Assembly: GCF_963678635.1 (NCBI RefSeq)
Contig: NC_087071.1
Location: 14,732,864-14,794,863 of the forward strand
Source of the DNA: Symsagittifera roscoffensis
Lineage: Eukaryota; Xenacoelomorpha; Acoela; Convolutidae
Direction of reading: 5' to 3'
Length of the DNA: 62,000 nucleotides
Of the stretch, positions 33,914 to 46,100 are shown piece after piece. Both the position numbers and the translations under genes were made by a program. Positions within the stretch are counted from its first letter, which is position 1. Every line of letters begins with the position of its first letter. Under the pieces are notes generated by a model, which worked only from the letters and a program-made list of their open reading frames with translations, made no database searches and was not told the origin of the DNA.

Positions 33914-36532
33914 CGTGGGCTAAAAAAATTATTATTTTGAGACTGAAAAGCGGTGGTATGGGGTTGTTCAATAATTTGTTCATAAGTATTATCATCTTGT
34001 GATTGGTGTGTCATTATATGTTGGATGGGACTTTGTGATGTGGTGAGTCGAAAATTTGGATTATGTGTGATTGCTAAATTTCGAAAATTTCGTGGGACTA
34101 GGGATAGTGGATGGTTATGTGGTAGTGGTGGTAAATGTGGTGCCGTTGGCGTTGTGTCTACATTGTTATGTTCTTCGTCGTATGTGTTTTGCCGTGTTGT
34201 TATTTTTGTGTTGTATTCTTTTATTTGTGCATCTAAAAGAATTTTGTTTATAGATGTAGAAAAAATTCCAAAAAATCCTGCAAAGAGTATGCGTGCTACA
34301 CTTGCTTGTCTATTTACTTGTGTGTGTATAGCACATGTGTTGTAGATTCCTTTTAAAAGTGAGAAAAGAAATCCAATAAAGTTAAACATTGCGTATAAAA
34401 TAGTCAATTTTTCTAAGATGTAGTAGGGCCATCCTAGAAAATCGAGGATCTCATTTTTGAGTGTAACAAAGCTAAAAATGTTAATTGGTGATATATCTTG
34501 GGGACGGTATTTTTCGCCGTTTAGATATATATAATCTTTAATGTCTTTAAAATATCCGCTATAGTCTTGCGTGTAGATATCGGCAAATCCTGCGGTTTCT
34601 GCAAGTTTGCGTAGATTTTGGTCAATTGATTGCCTTTGTATAGTGTCCATTTGTGTTAATAATTCTTGGAATTGTTGTGTTCTAATGTGATGTTGAATAT
34701 CTGATTTTGAATATATTCCTATTGATTGTAAGTCTATATTTGGGTTTCGAGCAATAGCGCGAATGCTTTCTGGTGAAAATTTTTTGAGTGATTGCATTAA
34801 TGTGGGATATGGAGTGAGAAGATAATATTTATTTTCATCAGGATTTAGTTGTACTACATTGTGGCTATTTTCTGATCCACATGGGACTGCGGTATCCCAG
34901 AAATAGGTTCTTCGTGAAAGTGTATCCACGAAATGTACTTTATTCTTATAAAAGATAGGGATTCTTTTATAACATCGTTTATCTTCAAAAACGTATAGTG
35001 GTGATACTTTTTTAGTGCAAGTATAAAACCATAAGATGTTTCCTTCATAGTCTAAAAAATTTGATCTATTTCCTGATAATAAGTATCCTGCATAGGGTAT
35101 TTTTAATACTGCTAGTGCAAGTGATTGTAATATTTGTGTTCGTTCTAATTCACATAGTTGGTGTAGTGTTTCTAATTCGGAGAGTGACATCTCTTGAAAA
35201 ATTCGGCTAATTGTATAGTCTAGTTTCATATCTAAATGAATATCATAGTGAATATTACCGAAATATGTAGTATTCATTAGTGATAACTCTTGTAAGCGTG
35301 TGCTTCTGGTGTCATAGGGTTTTAGATGTCCACCAGGTTGTCCGTTGCTTTTTTCAAAATTAACTGGTATATATGATGTTCCTTCGTTTGGAGGATGACC
35401 TGTGGCATATGGGTCAATTTTTATTTTTCCAGTGGTCATGTCGAATCCTTTTTCGTATTCAACTAATATTTCAGAGTATTGTGTTCGGTGAAGTGGATTC
35501 CTGTATTTACATGCAAGTTCTGTTTCTTGATATATTTGAAAACGTGTCAATTTATTTTCTATATTGTGTATGTTTCTAAAATTAGTACTTTGTTTTCGTG
35601 ATGGATGTACTTGTTCATATGGAATTGATTGTATAAAATATTTTTCGTGAAATTTTATCATACGAGCGTGTATTCTTGCTACTTGAAATGTCGTACATGT
35701 ATCTTCGGGGAACCAAACAATTGTTGCTTGTGTTCTCGTTGTAGGGTCGCAATATCCTTGATCATTTTTACAAGGTAATCGGATTCCTTGATAGATCATT
35801 GTATTATCTGATAAATCTCGTGTGAGTTGTATTTTTTCGAGTTGTATTTTCCAATCGAAAAACATTATTTCTTGGTATCCTTTATTTTTCGTGTCTGCTT
35901 TGCAGTTTGATGGGTTATTTATACCATTGTGTGGTATCCAATGTTTATCGTGTAGGTCTTAGGTTAATCGTCCGTGTGCGCCGTTATACGGGTATTTGTC
36001 GTCTAATTTTATGTGTCCTTGGTGTCTTTCAAGTTGTGATTGATGTACGGAGTCTGAAAAAACTTGAAAGTTAACTAACTTTCTTTCGGAGTTTTTATTT
36101 TGTGTGATGTTTAATCTAAGTAATTCATTTTTACAATCGTCGGGATTGAGATGTAAAAGACGTTCTATATTACTCTGATAGAATGATTCATGGTCAAGTC
36201 GGTTTTTGTTTCCGTTGGAGACTTGTGAACAATGTACTTTCTTTTCGGAAAATGTTGCTGTGAATTTATAACCTGTAACTGTTGTTGCTCGGGCTTTTGA
36301 ATAGAGTGTTGCTATTACATTTGTGGTTTCTATAGCTTGTGGTTCTGTTTCACATTGTGAAACTTGATTTATTGCATATTTGTGTAGTGTTTATTGTTCA
36401 TTTTCTTCACAATCGTAATGTGTTACTAATAAATCTTGTGGTCCTGTACGGGGGGAAGGGTTTATGTTTTGATTTGAGATTATTAGAAAAAAGAGTTGGA
36501 GAAAAATTAATAATTTTAGAATATACATGTGT
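33910..36532 (-). pseudogene. Envelope glycoprotein, chuvirus-type, two nonsense codons (copy B)
   Basis: It begins with a signal-peptide-like stretch (MYILKLLIFLQLFFLIIS). An ectodomain follows, with a YDCEE motif, then CELERTQILQSLALAVLK, CYKRIPIFYKNK, FVDTLSRRTYFWDTAVPC and YYLLTPYP. A membrane segment (about 34340-34440) and a tail of about 150 residues with a second hydrophobic run complete it. This order matches the glycoprotein of chuviruses and of insect or nematode retroelements that captured it, thought to be class III fusion proteins; I infer entry or cell-to-cell spread as its original role. In-frame TAA codons at 36391-36393 and 35959-35961, absent from copy C, interrupt the N-terminal half. 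From about 35950 to 33910 it is open (the last 651 codons from a Met at 35865). Confidence 0.7.
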
Positions 36533-37640
36533 AGGATAATCCTGAGTATGGATTGTAAAATGTAATGTAACCAATTGTGTTTTTGGTATATCTGTCGTAT
36601 TTATATATTACTTCAGTAGTTATAAACGGTGGTGGTAGTTATTGAGCTGTTATGTTAGGTGGGTTTGATGGGTAGGGATGTTGGGTAATATTGTTTAACT
36701 TAACTGTGATTTCAAACTTTAATTGTAAACTGTTTTGTTGGAGTATTTGAATATTATGATCACGGATATCGTTGTGAATATCTTGGCGATATTGTGATCT
36801 ATTAAGCGCCCAGTTATGGAGGCGGTTACTTTCTTGATGTTGTCCAAACAATGGTGGAGGTGCTGTAAATGTATTCCAATCTAATCTGAAAGGAATATTT
36901 GTTAATAATTGTTCTCGGTACCTGGCGTCGAGATTGTTTGGAAAAGTTAAGTTAAGGGGTGTCGGTGAAATTTGACTAATGGATGGTGTTGATGGAAGTG
37001 ATAATGTTTCGGGTAGTGATGAAGATGTTGTATCTGTTGAAATATCTATGGGGTCATTGACTAAATTTGGTTCACCTTGTGTGAATGAATGTGTAGTCCA
37101 AAATGGTAATCGTGATGTTTGGTTTGTGGGGTTAAAAGGATTTTCACGTATTTGCTCAGATGTTGGTGTTGAACCTAAGTAATCTGAGGGTAGACTTGAA
37201 GTGCTTTGTTGTGAAAAAAGTGTAGGAGTTTCTGGTGTATTACCAGTGGGATTTTCTGGAGTGCTTTGTGGTGGTGATTGAGGTATTTCAAAATGAACTC
37301 GGGGAGTTTGAAAATTTCTATTTCGTCGAGGATGTATAATTTGTCTATTTATTTCTGTTGTGTTTTGGTTTTGACTAAGGTGTCGTATTCTACTTAGTTC
37401 TTGTGGTAGTGTTGGGTAAAGGTTATATGTTGGTTCACTTAAAGGTGCTTGTCGTTGAACTGGTTCTAGTGGTTCAGATAAACGAGCGTGCCGTTCTTCA
37501 AAAGTGTATGGATTATCTTGAAAAGAAATTTGTGTAGATGTTTGAGGATTTTGAGTAGTTGAAGGTGGTGTTGGGTTATCTTGGGATGATGTCGGTGAAG
37601 ACTGACTCTGTGACTGTTGGGTAGCAATTTTTGATGGATT
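36520..37640 (-). pseudogene. Pro/Ser-rich ORF between membrane ORF and env (copy B)
   Basis: Homologous to 57538-58680 in C. The N-terminal two thirds is Pro/Ser/Thr/Asn/Gln-rich and probably disordered. The last 110 or so residues look folded (NRLHNWAL, LQLKFEI, a Tyr-rich end). It overlaps the env start by 13 nt in the homologous region of C. In B a TAA at 36641-36639 truncates it and the frame relation to the 62-aa ORF differs from C. No ATG is present near its 5' end in either copy, so translation would need splicing, readthrough or a non-AUG start. Confidence 0.5.
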
Positions 37641-37654
37641 TTTGAATTGTTACT

Positions 37655-37843
37655 TTAGTGGGAAGGTTTATGTTTATTATAATATTCTTCCAAAAAAATA
37701 ATTAGAAAAATTGTTGCTAGGGCAAATGTGATGATTGCTTTCTTTATACATTTGCATATTGTCAAAATGAGGGATGATAAAAATGTTATGAAAATTACAA
37801 ACAATAAAAAAATATCAGTTCTACTGAAAATTGTTCGTATCAT
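37655..37843 (-). CDS. 62-aa small membrane protein
   Basis: An ORF with two hydrophobic segments (IFLLFVIFITFLSSLILTI, then IITFALATIFLIIFL) and a short charged C-terminus (EEYYNKHK). The same ORF, same length, is at 58681-58869 in C, with about two thirds of residues alike and the hydrophobic pattern kept. That argues for selection rather than chance. Just upstream (sense) of its ATG is CCACAG|GTACGA, conserved in C, a candidate 3' splice site that could put this ORF at the 5' end of a spliced env-region mRNA. It could be a viroporin-like or leader protein; that is speculation. Confidence 0.55.
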   Translation of the reverse strand: MIRTIFSRTDIFLLFVIFITFLSSLILTICKCIKKAIITFALATIFLIIFLEEYYNKHKPSH

Positions 37844-38238
37844 TTAGACAAGTTGTATAAATCGTACCTGTGGATATAATCAAGGATTTTGGAAAGTTGG
37901 AGGAATAGTTCGAGGATAGTGTAGAAAATTAAAAAAATGTTACAAAAAATGATTAGGATTATTAGAAAAGATTCAAGTTTATCAAAAAGAAATATTATGA
38001 AGGTTTCAAGTATTGTAAAAAAAAATGTTTAAGATTTATTAGAATTTTAGCAACTGTTCGAGAGAAGAGCATTTAAGAAATGATTTCTTGGTCGAATATT
38101 TTTTGCTGTTTGGGGCGATTTTCAAGTGTGGTCGGATTATTTATTAGTTTTTTGACAAGTGGGTTGAGTTTTGTAAAAAATTGTTGGGGGCAATTCTTAT
38201 GGTGATCGGGAGGTCGTCTTTTTCTTTATTTTTGTTTG
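37844..38238 (-). other. Spacer between integrase and membrane ORF; site of a 0.74 kb deletion relative to C
   Basis: Non-coding and A/C-rich in sense. Compared with C, about 740 bp (59285-60025 there) is missing at about 38248, removing the last 50 or so residues of integrase. A pyrimidine-rich stretch precedes the candidate acceptor at about 37872. Confidence 0.6.
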
Positions 38239-40187
38239 TCAAATGATCAGGATTCGGAGTGCGTATTCTTTTGGGTAATAAGGTAATAGGTTGTTTCGAT
38301 GCTGAACGATTTCTTTTTTGTTTGAGTCGGTAATTTTATATGTGACATCAGTGGGTCTTGCAATTATTTGGTATGGTCCTTTTCGAAGGGGTTGTAATTT
38401 TTTAGAAATTCCTTTTTGAGTATTAAAATTAGGTATCAAAACAAATGTTCCAATTTTTAATTCGGAAGCTGGTGTAAAACGTGAATTAATTTGTTCATTA
38501 TTGTTTTGTCTTTGTAATAACTTTTTTGTTATTTTTTGGTAAATTTCATGTGTTTCTTATCTCTATTTAGAATCCATTCGGTGTGTGTACCGGAGGCTAA
38601 TTTAAGAATTTGTGGGTGATGAAAATGATCTTCATCGTGTGTATGTAATGGTAGGTTATAACAAATTGAATCTTTATTTGGTTGACAATAACCTTGTGCG
38701 TTTTTATGAGAATTTGCTGTAAACATTATTGGTTTGCGTGGCTTTTGGTTAAAAACCATTTCGTATGGTGACATTCCTAGAGTTGTCGTAATTTGTGAAT
38801 TATATGCTAAGGGAAATAATTTTACATCTGCTGACCATTCGGTATATTTTGTATCATTTCCGTTGATGATACATCTAAGATATTCTTGTACAGAACGGTT
38901 CATACCTTCGACTAAGCCGTTCGTCCAAGGTGCGTGAGATGTACGTGGTTTGTGTTTAATGTTGTATAAATGACATAGTGTTATTATTTCATTATTTATG
39001 AATTCTGTACCGTTGTCTGTGACTAAAATTTCTGGTAGTCCAAATTTTGCTATCCAGTGTTCATAAAGTGTTGTATACGCATAATAAGCGTTACAATGTG
39101 GTACTGGGTTAAGTGCTACATAGTCTGTGAATGCGTCAACAATTACCATAATGTAGGAATTTCCTTCTGATGAGGGTGAAATTGGGCCTTTAGTATCAAA
39201 TGAGATACGGTGATTAAAGTACAAGCTTTGTCCTTTAAAATCTTGTTTTTGTGCTATTTGTTTTTGATTTGGGTAAGGTTTATTCAGTTGACATACTATA
39301 CAATCATTGCATAGTACTTTTATCCAAATTGGTGCATTTGGGAAGTAAAAATTTTGTATAAAGTTTGAATATGTTTTTTCTGATCCAGAATGTCCTTTAA
39401 TATTTTGTGTATGTGAGATATTAAAAGCGATGAGAATCATACTTAAAGGAAGACAGGGGACTGTAGATTCGTTTAAGTTATATTCTAAAAGGTCTGTAGT
39501 TTCATTAATTGTTGTGTTATTAAATTTGCGAAAATATCGGAGGAGTGTCTTGTTGCCTAGAATGGTTGAATCTGCTTTGATAGGTTTAGTTTTATATTTA
39601 TGCCATGATTTTAGTTGTCGAATTATTGGGTCAAGATTTTGATATTGTTTTAGTGTTGAAATTGTAATTGTTTCTGTTGGAGGGAGAAAAATGTTTTCAA
39701 TTTCGAATTTAGATAAGGGTATTGTATCTAATGGGTCATGAAGGTCGAAAACTTGATTTATTGTGTATTTTGAATCGTTTGTTTGTGGTCCTGATAAATT
39801 TATTTTTTCAGTTAAATTTTCTTTTTCAATTAGTGGAAAATGGTCTTTTTTAATTTGGTGTTGTTTTGTTCGTTTTTGTTGGGTGTTATTTTTTATCCAT
39901 TGAGAATATGGGATTGGTTTGAAAGTTGATGTTCCAAGTAGATCAACTTCATAATGATTATTTTGACAATCTAAATAAAGTGGGAAATGTTGTAAACTAT
40001 TTATTTGTGATTGTTCAATATTAGTTTTTACTGCATATTTGCATTCTAATCGGGGTGATGTTTCGTTTTCTGCAAGGTAGAATTTTATGTTTTTGGGTAT
40101 TTCAACTGTTGTTTTTCGTGTAAGTAATTCAGGTGGTGTATTTCGACTTAAGGTGTCTGGTAATGCAGATTTTTTCCTGCAGTCCAA
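38239..40187 (-). pseudogene. Integrase, frameshifted (copy B)
   Basis: Ordered features: an N-terminal extension after the RNase H junction (LPDTLSR), an HHCC zinc finger (HSGSEKT to CNDCIVC, about residues 260-305), then the catalytic triad as FDTKGP (about 327), VTDNGTEF (about 387) and NGLVEGMNRS (about 423). A separate C-terminal piece at 38439-38239 has RKGPYQI, a GPY/F-type end as in Ty3/Gypsy. It integrates the cDNA into host DNA. Two breaks: a 1-nt loss at the RNase H junction near 40160 (copy C is in frame there) and a 1-nt shift near 38548 that separates the GPY/F piece. The tail present in C is deleted. Confidence 0.85.
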
Positions 40188-43100
40188 ACTATATGTAAGT
40201 TTGGAAATTTCATTAGAATTAGTTGAAATCTGTAAACGCGGTGGTTTGGGTTAGATTTCTGTGTAAAGAGAAAGATGATTGGTTTATGGTCTGTGAATAA
40301 AACTGTGGGATGTTTTGATCCAAGTATCAGAAATTCATATTCTGTCAGTGTATATATTATGGCTGTACATTCTCTCATTAGAGTTGAGAGTCGTAGCTCT
40401 GCTTGAGTGAATAATCGGGAATTTGCTGATATTAGGTTCATTTTATTTGTACCATTATGTGATTGTAATAGTGCTGCGCCGATGCCAAAGTTCGAAGCAT
40501 CGCACATTGCATAAAATGGTTGATCAGGGTCTGGAATTGTGTTTGAAATTTGTTCAGTTAAAAGTTTCTTTATTTCTTCGAATCGTGCTTGATGTTCTGT
40601 ATTCCATTCAAAATTATTTTGTTGTCTAAGGATGTTATAAAATGGTCGTAGATATAATTGCATTTTATAAACATATTTACTTAAAAAGTTTAACATTCCA
40701 AGAAATTCTTGGATTTTCTTTTTATTTGTTGGTGGTTGAAGTTTTTGAATAGCGTCAATGCGTGATTTCAATGGAGTGATTGTTTTTCTTTCTATATTAT
40801 GTCCTAAGAATTTAACTCTTGTTAAAAAGAAGTGTGATTTATCAGGGGCGGCCTTCAGATTTTCGTTCTGAAGTATTTGGTGATTTTTTTCTAAAACATT
40901 GAACATTTCGTCTTTTGTTTGTGATTGCATAAAAACATCGTCTAAATAAGTGATTGCGTTTTTCTTGAGTATTAGTGGTCTGAAAATTTTGCTCATAAAA
41001 GCTGAAAATGCTGCTGGTCCTATGGATATTCCATAGAATAAGCGGTTGAATTCATATTGTTGGTTTCCGATAACAAATTGTGTTAAACGTCGTGATTGTT
41101 CATCTAGTGGCATTTGATTGTATGCACTATTCATATCGGCGGTTGTAAAGTATTTGCCGTTTATTTTTGTTAAAATAACTTGTATTGGTTCAATGGGCCA
41201 ATTACATTTTGATTCATCTATGAGTGAATTGAGGTATCTAGCATCGAGAACGATTTTTAATGATTCTCCTTTAGCTAGAATAATAACGGGGTTGATAAAT
41301 GTGTTGCCTTTTGGTTGTTCTTTTTTATTAACTGGTGATATAATGTTGTATTGTTCTAAAATATCGAGTAATCTGTTTACTTTATCATGTAAGTGAATTG
41401 GTACTTTACTTGCTCTCTGTTTTTTGAAAACTGCGTCTGGTTTTAATGGGAGATGTAGTGATGAACTGATTTTGCCAACATCGAATTTTGATGTTGCATA
41501 GACTGATGAATATTTAATTAGCTGTTTGGCTAACTTTTCGAATTCGCCTTGTGTTATTTGTGAATGTTGGAAATTAAACATTGTTAAAAATTTCTGTTGG
41601 TCTTTTGTGTAGTTACTCATGTTGAATGTAGGTTTGAAATATGGAGTTTTTGTGAAATAATCCGTATTTCTGTTTTCGTGACTTATTATATTATTTATCG
41701 ATAATTCTTCATTAAGAATTGTAGATTGGCAAATATCTAATAATTGGAGTATATTATTTACGCGATAGGCTTTTTCGTGTATTGGTGATATTGTAGCGTT
41801 GGTTTCACAATATCCTAAAAGTCCTAAAGGTAATGTTACTTGGTAAGGTGTGTTGTTATAAACATGTAAGGAAATGATATCTGTATTTGAATTTTTCAAA
41901 TATTTTATTGAAGAGATTGTGATTTTGAAAAATTTATGAGTAGGTTTGAATTCAAAATCTGACATATAAAATTTTTGTTTGTTTTGTTCCTTATCATACT
42001 GGTGAACTTGTTTAATTGAAAAATTATAGATATTTCCTGATAGTGGTTTTAGGTGTTTTCTTTGTTGGTTAAATATCGGGTAGAATTTTGAAAAGAATGG
42101 TGGTTGTTTATTTAATCTTTGAAAAAATGTTAAGGATGTTTCTTTTGTTTTTGTATACTTATCTTTGATTAATATTTTACTATTTAGGATGTTAATTGTT
42201 GGTATATACTTCGAAATAAATGGTATTTCAATGATATTATATTTAATATCAGTGATATGGAATATTTGTTTAAATGGCTTATTTAGAATTTTGCTTTGCT
42301 CCATTGTTCTGGTGGGGAGGAGAAATAATTGGATTTTTCCGTAGTTTATCAATGTTGATCCTTGTGCTGTTGCTAACTTACTGGAGGTTTCAAGAGGTGT
42401 TAGCTTTGGGTGTAAAGTTTTTATTTCATTCCATGTGGGAATGTTTATTATGTTTGATTCTGCTCCTGAATCAATTAAAAAATCGATTTCAAGGTCTGGT
42501 GGTTGAAATTCTTTGTTTCTTGGGCTTTCTAAGAGAAATGGTATTGTCCAAATTTTTTCTTTGGGTTGTTCTTTTTGTATATTTTGATAGATGTGGTTTG
42601 TGTTCAAGCATTTTGTTTTGACATTTTTATTGGGTTGATTTGTAGTGTTAATTGCATTCGTTTCTTGCGTCGTTGGTGTGGAATTTATGGGTGTAGTGTA
42701 ATAATTTTGAAGAAATTCTGATTGGTTTTCATATATGTGTGATGAAAAAGGTTGTTCATATATGACAGATTCATAGTCATTTTCGACTTTTATCATATTG
42801 ATAGAAAGAGTGTTTTCTGTGTCGCTTTCTGAATCTGATGATGTACAATTTATTTGATTGAGTTGTAACGTATCAGTTACTGTGTCCTCAATACCTGGAG
42901 GGTCTGATGTTGTTTCTGGGTTAGACTGTACTTGATTGATTTGTCTTTGATGTTTAGGTGTACTACTTCTGTGACGATTATTAGAGTTATTATAGTGATT
43001 ATTATTCCGGTGTGGTGATTGGGAATAATTTCTATAACGATTATTATAACTTGAATGTCGATTTTGTGAATTATTTCGCGATCTATTTTGATAATTGCTA

Positions 43101-46100
43101 TTTGATCTGTTATATGAGTTATTTCTTGATCGGTTATTTGGATAATATTGACTTCGATTGTTTGAATAACTTCTATTTCGATTATTGGAATAGTTTCTAT
43201 TTCTATTGTATGATGAGTTTCGTGATTGATTGTTTTGATAGTATCTATTTCGTGATTGGGAATTAGATCTAGAAGCAAACTGTGTTGTGTTTGAATTAGA
43301 TCTGGAGTAGTTATTTCTACTATTTGGTCTATTGTAGTGATTTTGTGATGAATTTTGTGTGTTTCTTCGTTCTGGCGATCTTCCTCTATAACTTGAGTTA
43401 TATGGGGATTGATTTCTTGTGTAGCTTGTATTGTTCGGAAATGGTTTTCCGGAACTATTGTTGCTATATACATTTTTGTTTGGCAGATTTTGATCTTTCT
43501 TCATATATTGATAAAATGACTTATTTGGTTCTTTGTATTTTTGAGGTTTATTTTGACTATCTTGCTGTTTTTGTCTACATTCGGAAATACTATGTCCGTA
43601 TCGTCGGCAATAATTACACCATTTTTTGAAAGATGGTTTGCCTTTAAAGTTTGGGTTCTTTTCATAAATATTGAGTATTTCAGTGATTTTTTCAACGAGG
43701 TCTGTATCTGATTCTTGTATATTATTAATATTAGTGGAAGTTGCTTCAATTCTGTTAATGTATTGTAATTTCAGATTTTCCGTTTCTTCTAGTTTCATTG
43801 TGATTTCTGCTTGTTCTAGTTTGTCTACTAGTTTTCTAAAATCTAAATCGGGTTCTCGAATTGAGGAAGGATGGGATGCTCTCTTTTTTATTGCTATTTT
43901 CCTTAATTGTGGTGTTAAGGTCATCATTAAGATTTCTGTCATCTTTGTATTTTTATAGTCGTGTGTATTTAGTGAATATGCTTTTCGAACTAGTGTTTCG
44001 ATTCTTACTGCTAATTGCTTGATGGTTTCGTTTGGTAATCTGCGAATTTCATTACATAAAACTCTTTGTTGTTGTTTGTTTCTTTCGGAGTCAAACATTT
44101 TTGAAAATTCTTGTGTAAACCTTTTCCAGTTTGATTTTATTTCTAGAGGTAGTACTGAAAACCATTTTTGGGCTGCGCCGTCTAAGGTTGTTTGTATCAA
44201 CGCTGTGCGTCGATGTATCCAGTTTTGATGTAGTGGCGTATTAATTGGTTCAGGTCCAATGTTTAAAATCAAGTTTGCTCTTACTGCATTTAAAGAATCT
44301 TCTACAGAGTATTCAGGGTCTGTTCCTGTGAAAACCATTAAAGGTTTGTTTGATGTTATTGATGATCCACCCATAAGGTATGGATTCCTTGTCATTTGTA
44401 ATGATTCTGCTGCATTTGGCATTTGAGAAAAATTTGAAAGTTGGTTTCTTGTTATTTCATGTTGTTGGAGATAATATGGGAGTGGTATTTCATTTTGCAT
44501 TTGTGTTGGTTGATACGAGTGTGCCATCATTGGATTTTGTTGTTGAATTGGTTGAAAACATTGTGTATTAATTGGATTTTGTTGTTGAATTGGTTGTTGA
44601 TGTTGTGCATCTATTGGTTGTGGAGAAAAATTCCTATGATTTGTACGTGTTTTCTGTATTCCTTGTCCACGATATTCTTGAGTATATGGTGCAAATATGT
44701 CTGGTTGTAAGAAATCATCATCTGAGGATAAATAATCCATTTGATAAGATGTTTGTTTTTTATTTTTATTTTGTTGAAAAAATGGGTAATTTTCACTGTG
44801 ATCCTGTGGAGGATTTGTTTGGAAATTTATTGAATTAGGTTGGGCCATTGGGTTATCCCAGTTTCGAGATCTTGTATATTGGTTAAAATTTCTTCGTGGT
44901 TGGTAATTTGTTTTTGATGGATGTGTATAATTATAATTATGGTCTGCAAAGTTGTTTCTATTGAATGTTTTGCGTGTTTTTGATGGTATTGTCATGGGTC
45001 TGTATGTTTGGTAATCCATATGTGAATATTTTGGAGCAACCGAAGGTTTAACGGTTGATTGTAAGGTTACTTGTGTTTGTGAAGGATTTGTATTTCTTGG
45101 TGTTGTCAAATTTGGACGTATTGGTGAAATACTTTGTTGTGTAGTTGTTGTGTGTACAATTTCTTCATTTATGAAGTGTGATGGTGTCTGGATATCTTGT
45201 TGAGTAAGATTCCTAGTTCCATTGAGGTTTTCGTTATGTATGACTGTAGAGTTTAAACTATTATTTTGTGTATCGGGCAGAAATGTATTATAGTTTAATG
45301 GTGTTGCATCAATTGTTAAGGGTATTACTCTTACATAATCTCTTATGTAAGATATTGTACTTATTGCTTGACTTGAGATTGATTGTGGGAAGCTTATAAA
45401 TGCGTGATGAGACCATTCGGGGTCCCAAACATAATCTGATTGTTCTGTGATAGCGGTATCATCGTTCGAATTTTGGGGTCTAAAATTTTTTCTTGCTTGT
45501 GCACTTAAATCAATATTGTGTGTGAAATAATCTATTATGAACCATGCCAAAATTTTTTGTAGATCGTGTTTTGTATGTTGTGAAACTTCGTCTTTCGTGA
45601 AATTTTCTTTAATAATGTTTAAATAACTAGAGAGTAGTGTGATTTCATGTCGTACTCTTAAATGTTTAGATGTTTCTGTCGGTGAGACATTTGTTATTGG
45701 GATTTCGTTTTCTAATATTGAAATATAACTATATATTATTGCGAAAACTTCATTAGTGAAAATGGAGTTTGCTCTTTGTGAGTTATGGTATTGGATGCGT
45801 TTTATATATTCTGAAAAAACTTTTGAAAATTCTAAATCAAGATCGTCTGTTTGAATTGTATATTTCCTATGATTATGGTTTGGTGAGGTGAATTCTATGG
45901 AGTAGATTCCATACTGTTGTGTTATGTTGCATATATCTTTTAGATAGTGGTCTATGATTTGTCTTTTGATTTTTACATCTGGGAACTCTGTTTTACATGG
46001 ACTGATTCCGGGTTCAAATAAATTTAAGAGTAAATTTTTACAAAATATGTGTTGTCCTCTATCAGTAGTTGCATCTACTATAAAAGGAAAGATTTCATCA

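Noticed and set aside
33672-34345. + strand ORFs across the env/accessory junction
   Set aside because: Antisense shadows of the A/C-rich coding strand, rich in Gly/Val/Cys as expected from its complement.
40155-40175. Programmed -1 frameshift between RNase H and integrase
   Set aside because: Copy C reads through in one frame. The shift in B is explained by one missing base.
42877-43473. 198-codon - strand ORF with Ile/Thr/His-rich sequence
   Set aside because: It is an out-of-frame reading of the low-complexity Arg/Ser/Asn/Tyr tract of the Gag-Pol ORF.
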